Positions 27,046 to 36,233 of a stretch of 48,726 nt of DNA are shown in pieces. Made by a program: the position numbers and the translations under genes. Within the stretch, counting starts at the first letter, position 1. Every line of letters starts with the position of its first letter. The stretch is from Pseudomonadota bacterium. Lineage in GTDB: Bacteria; Desulfobacterota; Desulfobulbia; Desulfobulbales; Desulfocapsaceae. The notes under the pieces were generated by a model. The model ran no database searches and was not told where the DNA came from. It saw only the letters and a program-made list of their open reading frames with translations. The stretch is taken from contig JAHJNL010000085.1 of NCBI GenBank assembly GCA_018820855.1, positions 1 to 48,726 of the forward strand, given 5' to 3'.

Positions 27046-27248
27046 GTGATGAAGTGATAAAATTTCGCTTTCTGTTGGGAAGGTACCAAGGACAAAAGCA
27101 CGACCCCAGCCACCAAATTGACACGCAAATATGAGCTACCCCATAGCTTTCGGGAGTTTTCTTACACCCCTCTCTCATCACAACTCCAGTCACAGCGGAT
27201 GGCAACAACCATAACACCTCACACTTCCGCAAAAACCATAAAAAAAAC
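27046..27248 (+). repeat. dispersed repeat B, copy 2
   Basis: About 200 bp similar to 17541-17743, with scattered substitutions and small indels (about four fifths identical by eye). Here too it lies to the left of a repeat A copy in the same orientation, with broken genes between them. Confidence 0.65.
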
Positions 27249-27279
27249 AATGGGCATGGCTGTGTACAAAAACACCCAG

Positions 27280-27634
27280 TCATCCCAGAACCTGACGTAT
27301 GATGTGACTTAATTCAGCAAGTCCAAAAGGCTTAGTCACAGTACCCTTAAAACCAAAACCCCTATAGTTTGCCATAATTGGATCATTGGAATAGCCGCTG
27401 GCCAACACAATCTTTGCCTCAGGATCTAATTCCAGGAACTGCTTTGCTGTCTCCAGTCCACCCATCCCTGCAGGGACGGTCAGATCCACAATCACCATAT
27501 CCACAGGCGTACCTTCGGCCTGTTGTTGCCCGTAACTTGCCACAGCCAGGCCTTCCTTCCTCCATGGCATGTTTGAATTGAAGATCAGAAACCTTAGTCA
27601 GACTTCGGACCACTGCCTTCCTGGCTTTCTCCAT
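27280..27634 (-). pseudogene. response-regulator receiver domain remnant
   Basis: The minus strand from about 27570 reads VDMVIVDLTVPAGMGGLETA with the phospho-acceptor Asp, then KIVLASGYSNDPIMANYRGF and GTVTKPFGLAELSHIIRQVL before a stop. This is the C-terminal receiver domain of a hybrid histidine kinase ('SGYSNDP.MA.Y...GF.G...KPF'). The beginning of the receiver with its acidic pair is missing. The frame ahead of it belongs to another domain (YTDGSMEKARKAVVRSL), so the kinase core between them has been deleted. Confidence 0.7.
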
Positions 27635-27639
27635 GCTGC

Positions 27640-28100
27640 CATCGGTATAAAATGAAGCTGCTTTCAGAGCCGTGGACCGTTTCCCTGGTGCATATAGTCA
27701 AGAAAAGTATCACTTCGCATCCTGGTTCCTATGACATGATCAAATCCCACATAAAATGGCTGGTTTTCTTGCCAGGCTACCAATGGAGTTGTTATATTCT
27801 GAAGAAACAATCGCGGTCTGCCTTTAGCCAAGACCAGTTCAGTCAACAGCTTGTGCCTGTTCACATCAGGGGTAAAAAAAAATGATAATCCGGGTAATTA
27901 TCCAAATCTTCTTTAAGGAGTTGTTCCTGAATTCGAGTTCCTACCCCACCTCCCCTTGAAAAATGCTCACTGATCTCACAATCAACTAAAAGTTCCCGCA
28001 GGCGTCCGACAAATGATTGCAGACTATGCCGCCAATAATCAGATGTCTGTTCACCTGGATAGACAATGGCGATTGAAACCTTTCGTCTTTGAAGAATAAA
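27640..28100 (-). pseudogene. LuxP-type periplasmic binding protein remnant
   Basis: Reading leftwards from about 28100, one frame gives VSIAIVYPGEQTSDYWRHSL, QSFVGRLRELLVDCEISEHF and LLKEDLDNYPDY. It then shifts at a nine-base T-run (27877-27886, minus strand) and continues RHKLLTELVLAKGRPRLFLQ, NITTPLVAWQENQPF and YVGFDHVIGTRM before a stop. This is the sugar/autoinducer-type periplasmic binding fold (LuxP/ribose-binding class). The two pieces together span most of its first lobe. With the receiver scrap downstream it looks like a LuxPQ-style sensor whose kinase part is gone. The 5' end abuts repeat A. Confidence 0.65.
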
Positions 28101-28104
28101 AGGG

Positions 28105-28242
28105 ATTGGTTGGTTTGCCCTTGCGATTTGCGGGAGGGGAAGCAGTGGGAATGTCTTGATATAAGGTTGTTGAGGGGAATCTGTTTTTTAGGTATTTTCA
28201 TCTTTTCCTGACCACTTTTTTGGCAAAGCGATTTCTTATCAT
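28105..28242 (+). repeat. dispersed repeat A, copy 3 (internally deleted)
   Basis: The sequence matches the GCGATTTGCGGG...AAGCAGTGGGAATG part and the right end (TCTTTTCCTGACC, TTGGCAAAGCGATTTCTTA) of copies 1 and 2. The middle GAGAGGCAAAGGC block is missing. It again lies to the left of a plus-strand gene cluster, cusBA. Confidence 0.6.
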
Positions 28243-28588
28243 CTAACATTGTGTTTCAAAACATGATGGTATAGAGTGAAATCATTGCAAGGCACATTGC
28301 TACCATATTGTTTTCTGATTACGTAGCAAACGCTGCCTACAGAGGACAAGAACCAGCTCGAACCTCCGCCGCATACGGTTCGGGTTGTTGTTTCCGGCAA
28401 ACAATCCACAGCGACCAGCAGGAGTGAAGAGGTATAACGGGAAGTACCAGAAACACAGACTTCCCCCCAGAACTCCATAAAGCATGGTTGAACTTTGTAG
28501 ATAATCAGTTATTGTTTTCTGCGTTTTTCTTGCAGAAAATTACTCTTGTGAAGGTACTAAATCCCCAGTTGGTGATTCCTCAGACGCC
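28243..28588. other. upstream region of cusB, no gene seen
   Basis: No coding region is recognised. An imperfect inverted sequence CGAACCTCCGCCGCATACGGTTCGG is present near 28358. GTGAAGGTACT at 28550 resembles GTGAAGGTACT near 20989, upstream of rnfD, but no regulator site is assigned. No obvious ribosome site precedes the cusB ATG. Confidence 0.35.
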
Positions 28589-30190
28589 ATGGAAACCGAA
28601 AGAAAATATTTTGGGTCGAAAAAAAGCTTACTTATCGTCCTGGTAGCCGTAATGGTCGGTATCGTCATCGGTTATGCCATGCGCGGCGATGATACGGGAT
28701 TGGATCAAAAGGAGGCAAATGTAACTCGCAATCCTGACACGGTTCAATCTGTCGATCAAGAGCACACTGCCCACCTTCAATCTACAACGCAGAAAGAGAC
28801 AAGGGTCTATGTCTGCCCGATGAACTGCGTTCCCCCAATGGAAAAACCCGGCACCTGCCCGGTGTGTGGCATGGAACTGGTGGCAGCTGATGGCCATCGG
28901 CATGAGGAAGGGCTGCCCCGCTTGAGTCTTGCCGATGAGGATATTAAGGCCGCCGGTATTCAAGTCGCACCCGTGGAAAGAAGGGAGGTTGCTGCGGAGA
29001 TCAGGCTGTTCGGTAAGGTCGAGTATGATCCCGTTTATCAGTACAAAGTGACAGCCTTTGCGCCCGGTGTAATCGATAAAATCTACGTAACGCGGGCTGG
29101 AGAAACCGTAAAAACAGGCGACCCCCTTTTTGACCTGTACTCTATTGAGCTTTACTTTTTGGAGCAGGAACTGTTTGCGGCCTTGGAAAAGCTTCCCAGC
29201 TTTCTTGCAAATCGACCGGCCATGGGGCAACGTTTCAAAGGATGGGTCCAGCCGTGGAAGTGGGAGGCAGGAAGCCAACGCCCTAGTAGACGGGACATGA
29301 TAAGGATGTCTATGGCGCAGCCGACCAATCCCGAAAAGGAAAATACGATAAACAAGGAAGAGAAACAGTCAATTATGGAGGAGGTCGCGAGAGTCCGCCG
29401 TGAAATAGGATCGCTGGGACTGTCTGAAGCCGAAGTCGACCGCATCATTGCTCGGGGATGGCCAACCGGTATTTCAACGGTGATAACACCGATAAACGGC
29501 ATCGTTATGCAACAGGATGCGTATAAAAGCATGTACGTGAATACCGGGGATTCGATTGTCACCATCGCTGATCCTCAATTTGTGTGGGCGATGCTTGACG
29601 CTTTCGCATCAGATATACCATGGATCAAACTTGGTCAGCAAACCGAATTCCGTTCAGACGCCTATCCTGGCGAGACCTTCAGGGGCGAAGTGACGTATCT
29701 CGACCCATATTTTGATGACAAAACGCGCACCTTCAAGGTCGGGGTTCTGTGTACCGATCATAAAGGCAAATTAAAGCCGGGGATGCTTGTTCGTGGCACC
29801 ATGTATGCAAAACCGTCATCCGGGTACCGGGTCAACGCCAGACAGAGCGCGGCGCATCAGAAGATGCTGGCAATACCGGAGACCGCCCCTCTGATCACCG
29901 GTAAACGGGCGGTGGTCTATGTGGAAGTGGCGGACAAGCCTGGGACATACGAAGGTCGGGAAGTGATCCTCGGTCCCAGGGCCAAGGGGTATTATATGGT
30001 ACGACAAGGGCTGCAGGAGGGTGAAAAGGTGGTGGTCAACGGTAATTTTAAGATTGACAGCGCAGTCCAGATTCTAGCCGGGAAAAGTATGATGAGTCAA
30101 ATGGGCAGCGAAATGATGCATGATAAAAACGGCGACAAACCGGCCATGGAAATGGACATGAAAATGGCGCCGCAGGGCATGAAACCTTGA
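28589..30190 (+). CDS. cusB: CusB-like periplasmic adaptor of a heavy-metal RND pump
   Basis: A 533-residue membrane-fusion protein. An N-terminal anchor (residues 12-30) is followed by a heavy-metal-binding domain (VYVCPMNCVPPMEKPGTCPV, Cys76, Cys80, Cys90, Cys93). Then come the hairpin and lipoyl parts (FAPGVIDKIYVTRAGETVKT) and the beta-barrel (FDDKTRTFKVGVLCTDHKGKLKPGMLV). The C-terminus is Met/His-rich (MMSQMGSEMMHDK, MEMDMKMAPQGM), fitting Cu(I)/Ag(I) binding. It links the CusA pump to an outer-membrane channel; no CusC/TolC gene is in the window. cusA begins about 240 bases later on the same strand. Confidence 0.9.
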   Translation: METERKYFGSKKSLLIVLVAVMVGIVIGYAMRGDDTGLDQKEANVTRNPDTVQSVDQEHTAHLQSTTQKETRVYVCPMNCVPPMEKPGTCPVCGMELVAADGHRHEEGLPRLSLADEDIKAAGIQVAPVERREVAAEIRLFGKVEYDPVYQYKVTAFAPGVIDKIYVTRAGETVKTGDPLFDLYSIELYFLEQELFAALEKLPSFLANRPAMGQRFKGWVQPWKWEAGSQRPSRRDMIRMSMAQPTNPEKENTINKEEKQSIMEEVARVRREIGSLGLSEAEVDRIIARGWPTGISTVITPINGIVMQQDAYKSMYVNTGDSIVTIADPQFVWAMLDAFASDIPWIKLGQQTEFRSDAYPGETFRGEVTYLDPYFDDKTRTFKVGVLCTDHKGKLKPGMLVRGTMYAKPSSGYRVNARQSAAHQKMLAIPETAPLITGKRAVVYVEVADKPGTYEGREVILGPRAKGYYMVRQGLQEGEKVVVNGNFKIDSAVQILAGKSMMSQMGSEMMHDKNGDKPAMEMDMKMAPQGMKP

Positions 30191-30427
30191 AAAGCCAAAG
30201 CGGAATCGAGCAGGTGTTGTGACTCCCTTCCTCTTGATTTTCTGATTTTGTCGCGTTTCACTGGTGTCGTTCCAAGATTTTGTTGTGAAGCAGAAAGAGG
30301 AAATTAAGTGAGGAAAAAAATAATTACGAGCCATGGACCAACAACAGGCTCTCATTGGCTCTTTTCCTGCCGACTTGGCAAGAAGTGAACTCTCTGTTCA
30401 TCTCTGTGCTTTTATAGTTTATAGAAT

Positions 30428-33400
30428 ATGGCAGAAAATTCAAATCCCCAAAGACCCGCCACATCTTTTTGGCTCGGAACGATAATCCGCTTCTGCCTGC
30501 AGAACAAGACCATCGTTTTTCTGGCGGCCATTATACTCATCGGCTGGGGACTGGTGGTGGCACCGTTTGACTGGCAGCTCGGCGGGATATGGCGCGATCC
30601 GGTAGCGGTCGACGCCATTCCTGACATCGGCGAAAACCAGCAGATCGTTTTTTCCGAATGGACGGGCCGCTCACCCCAGGATGTTGAGGATCAGATCACC
30701 TATCCGCTTTCGGCTTCACTGCTTGGCATTCCGGGAGTGAAGACCATCCGTAGCTACTCAATGTTCGGTTTTTCCCTGGTGTACGTCATCTTTGATGACG
30801 GCGTCGATTTTTACTGGGCCCGTACACGGGTGCTGGAAAACCTCAACAGTTTACCGGGCCGGGAATTACCCGAAGGGGTCAAGCCAACCCTGGGACCGGA
30901 TGCCACTGCCCTGGGTCAGGTGTTCTGGTACACTTTGGAAGGTGTCGGTCCCGACGGAACCCCCACGGGCGGCTGGGATCTGCACGAGTTGCGCACCCTT
31001 CAGGACTGGTATGTACGCTATGCCCTGATGTCGGTGCCGGGTGTCAGTGAAGTGGGTTCTATCGGAGGTTTTGTGACCGAATACCAGATCGATGTGGACC
31101 CCGATCTCATGCGGTTGCACAACATTGATCTGGCTCAAGTGGTGAACGCCGTCCGTCGGACCAATGTAGATGTGGGGGCACGTACAATCGAGGTCAACAA
31201 GGTCGAATATGTCATCCGAGGCCTGGGGTTTGTCAAATCTCTTGACCATCTCCGGGATTCCCTCATCAAACTGGAAGGTGATACCCCAATCCTGGTCGGG
31301 GATGTTGCCAATGTTACTCTGGGACCGGCTTCGCGGCGCGGCGCTCTGGATAAAGGCGGCGTGGAAGCGGTTGGCGGGGTCGTGGTGGTGCGCTATGGCG
31401 AGAACCCCTTGGCCGTAATAAACCGGGTTAAAAAGAAGATTGAACAAATTTCGCTGGGGCTGCCCCAACGAACCCTGGCCGACGGCACACTCAGCCAGGT
31501 GAAAATCGTTCCTTTCTACGATAGAACCGATCTGATCCAGGAAACCCTGGGTACACTGAGTTCGGCTCTCACCAAGGAAATGTTGGTCACCATCATTGTG
31601 GTGCTCGTGATGATGGTGCACCTGGGAAGTTCGATTATAGTTTCAGGGCTGCTTCCGCTGGCAGTGCTGCTCTGTTTTATCGCCATGAAGATTTTCGCTG
31701 TGGATGCCAACATCGTGGCGCTATCGGGGATCGCCATCGCCATTGGAACCATCGTCGACATGGGCATCATCCTGACCGAGAATATCATGCGACGCCTGGC
31801 CCAGGCTGCACCTGGAGAAGATAGTGCTGCCGTTGTGTTGCGGGCAGCAAACGAAGTGGGTGGGGCTGTTCTGACAGCGGTATCCACCACCATCGTCAGT
31901 TTTCTACCGGTCTTTACCATGGTAGCCGCTGAAGGGAATCTCTTCAGGCCGCTGGCATTTACCAAAACATTTACCCTGCTGGCCTCATTGATCATAGCCT
32001 TGTGTGTTATACCACCCCTGGCCCATACCCTATTCAACCGCAAAGCTGGTCGGCACCAGTACGGCTGGATTTTTCACGAAGGGCTTGTTTATCTGGGAGG
32101 GGTGCTTGCCTTCGCCTTGGATTGGAAAGTGGGCCTCTTCGTGGCCTTGATAGGCGGTTGCAATCTGTTGATGCTACGCGTTCCGGTGGAGGTTGGGCGT
32201 TGGCTGCGGCTGTTGATCAATGGCCTGATTGTTGTGGCAGTAATTCTTGTGTTGACCCAATCCTGGCAGCCGCTGGGGGTACAGAAAGGACTCCTGGTAA
32301 ATTCTCTTTTCATTGGGCTGCTTATTGGCGGGGTTATTGGCTTCTTCACACTGTTTCGCTGCTATTATCCGACGATATTAACGTGGTGCCTTGATCATAA
32401 GGCTATTTTTCTGGCTCTGCCGCTGCTTGCGATGCTGTTGGCTGGTATGATCTGGCAGGGGTATGGCACTGTTTTCGGCTGGCTGCCCCGTGTCCTTACA
32501 AACGCTGCCCCCTCGACCTATCTGGCGCAAAAATTTCCTGGTATAGGTAAGGAATTCATGCCGCCGCTGGATGAAGGTGCCTACCTGTATATGCCTGTTA
32601 CCATGCCGCACGCGTCCATCGGTGAGGTGCTTGATATCCTGCAGCGGCAGGACCGGGCGATCAGAGGGATACCTGAGGTGGAATCGGTGGTGGGCAAGCT
32701 GGGAAGGGTTGAAAGTCCTCTGGATCCTGCGCCGATTTCCATGATTGAGACCCTCATTAATTACAAGGATGAGTTCCTGATGGATGGCAATGGCCACCTC
32801 GCGCGGTTTCGTTTCACGCCGGATGAGCTCGACTTTTTTCGTGATGAACAGGGACGCCTCCTTCTTGCTCCGGATGGCAAACCGTTCCATGTCAGGGGAA
32901 AGTTTGAAAGAGATGCCGATAACAATTTGATCCCCGACAATCAGGGCACTCCTTTTCGTTTGTGGCGTCCAGCCCTGAGTTCCCACCTCAATCAAGGTCG
33001 CAACGCCTGGGCCGGCATCCAGAGGCCGGATGACATCTGGCATGAAATCGTCAAGGCGGCATCGATCCCCGGGACGACGGTGGCTCCCAAACTTCAGCCC
33101 ATCTCGGCGCGTCTGGTGATGCTGCAAAGCGGCATCCGCGCGAACATGGGCGTCAAGGTCAACGGTCCTGATCTGCAAACCATCGAAAAGGTGACACGTG
33201 ATATAGAAAAATACCTTAGGGAGGTACCCTCGGTCGATCCACAGTCCGTCATTGCCGATCGCATTACCGGCAAACCGTATCTGGAGATTGACATTGACCG
33301 ACGTGCCATTGCTCAGTATGGCATTGACCTGCGACAGGTCCAGGATGTCATCGAGATTGCCATTGGCGGCAAACAGATTACAACCACTGTTGAGGGAAGG

Positions 33401-34339
33401 GAACGCTACCCGGTGCGCGTAAGATACATGCGCGAACTGCGGGATAATATCGATAGTATCGGTGAAGTGTTGGTCCCTGCAGCAAATGGTACCCAGATTC
33501 CCCTGGGGCAGTTGGCCGAGCTGCGCTATGTTGCTGGTCCTCAGATGATTAGAAGCGAAGATAGTGCTATCGTTGGATATGTGCTTTTTGACAAAAAAGC
33601 AGACCGTGCCGAAACCAATGTGGTTGAGGAGGCGCGGGATTATCTGATGGAGAAAATCGAGGATGGTGAGCTGGTTCTGCCAGCCGGCGTCAGTTTCAAT
33701 TTTACCGGAAACTACGAAAACCAGGTTCGTGCAGACAAAAAGCTGAGTCTGATCCTGCCCCTGGCTCTTTTGATCATATTCATCATCCTTTATCTGCAAT
33801 TTAAGTCCATTTCAACCAGTGTCCTGGTATTTTCAGGTGTGGCCGTTGCCTGGGCCGGCGGCTTCATTTTAATCTGGCTGTATGGTCAGCCTTGGTTTCT
33901 TGATTTCAGCCTATTCGGGACCTCGATGCGGGATGTCTTTCAAGTCCATCAAATTAATTTGAGCGTCGCTGTTTGGGTAGGGTTTCTCGCTCTTTTTGGT
34001 ATTGCTTCGGATGACGGGGTGGTGATGGCGACATATCTGGATGGAGCCTTTGTAGAAACAAAAGCCACGACTATCGAGGAAATCCGCCGTACAACCATTG
34101 AGGGTAGTCTGCGGCGGGTACGGCCCTGTTTGATGACCACAGCTACCACTGTACTGGCTCTGATCCCGATCCTGACCTCCACCGGACGCGGATCAGATAT
34201 CATGGTACCCATGGCCATTCCGACCTTAGGAGGGATGAGCCTGGAGGTGGTGACCATGCTGGTGGTGCCGGTACTTTATTGCGGCATCAAGGAATACAAG
34301 ATGAACAGAGAAATGAAGAAGGCATTACCGAGGGAATAG
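30428..34339 (+). CDS. cusA: CusA-like heavy-metal RND efflux pump, enlarged
   Basis: A 1303-residue inner-membrane pump of the HME-RND family, driven by protons and exporting Cu(I)/Ag(I) or another metal. Family marks are AIPDIGENQQIVFSEWTGRS near the N-terminus, DPDLMRLHNIDL, GTIVDMGIILTENIM (the TM4 Asp region) and GIASDDGVVMATYLDGAF (TM10-11). Ordinary CusA proteins are about 1040 residues. The extra length is in two places: a set of additional hydrophobic segments at about residues 538-690, and a polar insert in the second porter domain at about 781-875 (FLMDGNGHLARFRFTPDELD and on). Both inserts are in frame. Metal specificity is not proven by sequence; copper is favoured by the NosL and CusB context. 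Confidence 0.9.
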   Translation: MAENSNPQRPATSFWLGTIIRFCLQNKTIVFLAAIILIGWGLVVAPFDWQLGGIWRDPVAVDAIPDIGENQQIVFSEWTGRSPQDVEDQITYPLSASLLGIPGVKTIRSYSMFGFSLVYVIFDDGVDFYWARTRVLENLNSLPGRELPEGVKPTLGPDATALGQVFWYTLEGVGPDGTPTGGWDLHELRTLQDWYVRYALMSVPGVSEVGSIGGFVTEYQIDVDPDLMRLHNIDLAQVVNAVRRTNVDVGARTIEVNKVEYVIRGLGFVKSLDHLRDSLIKLEGDTPILVGDVANVTLGPASRRGALDKGGVEAVGGVVVVRYGENPLAVINRVKKKIEQISLGLPQRTLADGTLSQVKIVPFYDRTDLIQETLGTLSSALTKEMLVTIIVVLVMMVHLGSSIIVSGLLPLAVLLCFIAMKIFAVDANIVALSGIAIAIGTIVDMGIILTENIMRRLAQAAPGEDSAAVVLRAANEVGGAVLTAVSTTIVSFLPVFTMVAAEGNLFRPLAFTKTFTLLASLIIALCVIPPLAHTLFNRKAGRHQYGWIFHEGLVYLGGVLAFALDWKVGLFVALIGGCNLLMLRVPVEVGRWLRLLINGLIVVAVILVLTQSWQPLGVQKGLLVNSLFIGLLIGGVIGFFTLFRCYYPTILTWCLDHKAIFLALPLLAMLLAGMIWQGYGTVFGWLPRVLTNAAPSTYLAQKFPGIGKEFMPPLDEGAYLYMPVTMPHASIGEVLDILQRQDRAIRGIPEVESVVGKLGRVESPLDPAPISMIETLINYKDEFLMDGNGHLARFRFTPDELDFFRDEQGRLLLAPDGKPFHVRGKFERDADNNLIPDNQGTPFRLWRPALSSHLNQGRNAWAGIQRPDDIWHEIVKAASIPGTTVAPKLQPISARLVMLQSGIRANMGVKVNGPDLQTIEKVTRDIEKYLREVPSVDPQSVIADRITGKPYLEIDIDRRAIAQYGIDLRQVQDVIEIAIGGKQITTTVEGRERYPVRVRYMRELRDNIDSIGEVLVPAANGTQIPLGQLAELRYVAGPQMIRSEDSAIVGYVLFDKKADRAETNVVEEARDYLMEKIEDGELVLPAGVSFNFTGNYENQVRADKKLSLILPLALLIIFIILYLQFKSISTSVLVFSGVAVAWAGGFILIWLYGQPWFLDFSLFGTSMRDVFQVHQINLSVAVWVGFLALFGIASDDGVVMATYLDGAFVETKATTIEEIRRTTIEGSLRRVRPCLMTTATTVLALIPILTSTGRGSDIMVPMAIPTLGGMSLEVVTMLVVPVLYCGIKEYKMNREMKKALPRE

Positions 34340-34473
34340 GATTTGGCCCTCCTGAACGGCCGAATTACTTGAGTTGGAAAAAAGCACAGGGCTTCTGTGT
34401 TCGAGGTAAAGAGGCGGAGGTTGCGGGCGGAAAAGCCTTCAACTCATTTAAAGTTTAAAAAAAGGAGACACTT

Positions 34474-35013
34474 ATGAAGAGACTGATAATTTTTGTTTTG
34501 ACAGTTGGTATGTTAACAGGGGGCGCCACGCTTTTTTCTATGATCTGCAGCACCCCTGTTTTTGCACAGGAAGATATTGCGGCACAGCCTTCATGCCCCT
34601 ATTGTGGTATGGACCGGCAGAAATTTGCGCACTCCCGTGTCTATATAGAGTTCGAGGATGGTTCCACCATCGGAACCTGTTCCATTCATTGTATGGCCAT
34701 TGATCTGGCTGTGAATATCGATAAAACTCCGGTGAAGATTCAGGTAGGGGATCATGACACCAAGAAATTGATTGATGCGGAGTCTGCATTCTGGGTCATC
34801 GACGGCAACAAAATGGGTGTCATGACCACGCGGGCTAAATGGGCCTTCGCTACAAAAGAATCCGCAGAAGCATATATTCAGACAAACGGTGGTACTCTCG
34901 CGGGATTCGATGAGGTTATGGAGGCCACATACGAGGATATGTACAAGGATACCAAGATGATTCGCGAGAAACGAAAGATGAAACGCCAGATGAAAAAAAG
35001 TTCCAATAGCTGA
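34474..35013 (+). CDS. nosL: NosL-family protein 1
   Basis: A 179-residue exported protein with a signal sequence (residues 3-32, ending PVFAQ). The NosL-type metal site is CPYCGM (Cys41, Cys44, Met46), with a second cysteine pair GTCSIHC (Cys69, Cys73). NosL binds Cu(I) and helps mature nitrous-oxide reductase; homologues without nos genes, as here, probably carry copper for other systems. The lipobox Cys of classical NosL is not obvious. The C-terminus is very basic (REKRKMKRQMKKSS). A GGAG ribosome site precedes the ATG. It follows cusA by 134 bases and may share its transcript. Confidence 0.8.
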   Translation: MKRLIIFVLTVGMLTGGATLFSMICSTPVFAQEDIAAQPSCPYCGMDRQKFAHSRVYIEFEDGSTIGTCSIHCMAIDLAVNIDKTPVKIQVGDHDTKKLIDAESAFWVIDGNKMGVMTTRAKWAFATKESAEAYIQTNGGTLAGFDEVMEATYEDMYKDTKMIREKRKMKRQMKKSSNS

Positions 35014-35073
35014 AAATGAATCATATTTGTGTCATGATAGGTTGATGGAAGATTTTTTCGGTTAACCCTTATC

Positions 35074-35592
35074 ATGAAAACGGAGGCTTCGCGTTGCATG
35101 ATATGGATAGAGAAGGCAAATCTTTTCCTGGCCGTTGTCCTGGGCGCAGTTCTGTTGATAACCGGTACGGCATTCGCTGAAAGTAAAGGACCGGTTGAGC
35201 CGTCGAGAGACGACAAATGCCCGGTATGCGGGATGTTCGTCTATAAGTATCCCGACTGGACAGCGGAAATTATATTTAAAGACGATTCAGTGGAATTTTT
35301 TGACGGTGCCAAGGACATGTTCAAGTACTATCTCAACCTTGCAAGATCCCGATCAGGCAGGAATATAAAGGATATTGCCGCCATCTATGTCAAGGATTAC
35401 TATGATGTTAAAATGATCGAAGCCAGGAAAGCCTTATTTGTCAGCGGCAGCGATGTCTATGGTCCTATGGGGCACGAGCTCATCCCTCTGGCCACGGAAG
35501 AGGATGCGAGGAATGTAGTAAAGGATCACAAAGGAAAAAGGATTCTGCGGTTTGAAGAGGTTACTTCCACGGTAATCGAAAAGTTGGATTGA
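35074..35592 (+). CDS. nosL: NosL-family protein 2
   Basis: A 172-residue exported protein with an uncleaved anchor or signal at residues 15-35 (LFLAVVLGAVLLITGTAFA). The metal motif is CPVCGMFVYKYPDW (Cys49, Cys52, Met54), followed by the NosL core IIFKDDSVEFFDGAKDMFKY, IYVKDYYDVKMIEARKALFV and GSDVYGPMGHELIPL. It is closer to the standard NosL pattern than the preceding gene, which is 60 bases upstream. It is probably a periplasmic copper carrier working with the ABC genes encoded convergently downstream. Confidence 0.85.
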   Translation: MKTEASRCMIWIEKANLFLAVVLGAVLLITGTAFAESKGPVEPSRDDKCPVCGMFVYKYPDWTAEIIFKDDSVEFFDGAKDMFKYYLNLARSRSGRNIKDIAAIYVKDYYDVKMIEARKALFVSGSDVYGPMGHELIPLATEEDARNVVKDHKGKRILRFEEVTSTVIEKLD

Positions 35593-35642
35593 TACCTTCA
35601 CTATCCCAAGGCTGAAAACAAGAAAACAAGGGCTTGCAAAGG

Positions 35643-35954
35643 ATGCCTCTCATGATTCGGAAGTCAAGCGTATATCTTGTCACCATTGCGGCACTATGCC
35701 TTTTTATGGCCGGGCTTTTCCTGATCCATCCCCGACTTCACAAGGGTGATAACGAGAAAAAACTGGCGGATTGTAAATTGTTGGTCCGGAAACTTCAGTT
35801 GACGGATCTCTGCCTCTTTACAGAGGCCCGTTACACGAGGCATCTTTCCCAGGCCGACCTTCACTCGCCATTTCAGGATTTTCCGATGGCCCTTGAACAT
35901 TTTCCCTCCGGCTCAATGGTGATGCCTCCTCAGCATCTGCTCCAAAATAAATAG
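35643..35954 (+). CDS. small single-pass membrane protein, unknown
   Basis: About 103 residues from the ATG at 35643; a TTG at 35634 or ATG at 35652 are alternatives. One membrane segment (VYLVTIAALCLFMAGLFLI) is followed by a 75-residue soluble tail with two Cys (ADCKLL and TDLCLF) and a Met/His-containing end (HFPSGSMVMPPQHLL). No family is recognised. It is 50 bases downstream of the second nosL and is probably part of the same copper-related transcript. Confidence 0.55.
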   Translation: MPLMIRKSSVYLVTIAALCLFMAGLFLIHPRLHKGDNEKKLADCKLLVRKLQLTDLCLFTEARYTRHLSQADLHSPFQDFPMALEHFPSGSMVMPPQHLLQNK

Positions 35955-36051
35955 CGGTTTTCGGGCCATGTATTATTGATGGTGGCGAACAGGAAATGGA
36001 TTGGTTCAGCCCGACCGCTGTTTCTTTCTGTTACATGCCTTGCAAGGGCTA

Positions 36052-36233
36052 AGGAGCGAGAATTAAATAAGCAGCACATTTATGCATCTCTGCTTCAGGC
36101 AAATTTTGATTGCATCTCAATCACAAAATCCTCGAATTAGCGCTACTAGTCCTGCGGTTTTGTTCAATCGGCGCAACCAAACTTCACCTAAATCAGAGCG
36201 CCTAAACGCACCACTTATTTAATTCTCGCTCCT
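36052..36233. mobile_element. MITE-like element with perfect 20-bp inverted ends
   Basis: AGGAGCGAGAATTAAATAAG at 36052-36071 is repeated, perfectly inverted, at 36214-36233. The 182-bp interval has no coding capacity. It lies between two convergent gene sets. Its right end supplies two bases of the stop codon (TAG, 36232-36234) of the minus-strand membrane protein. No clear target duplication was found. Confidence 0.6.

Noticed and set aside
28350-28400. GC-rich inverted sequence resembling group II intron domain V
   Set aside because: Only a few bases match; the full 34-base domain V pattern and any reverse transcriptase are missing.
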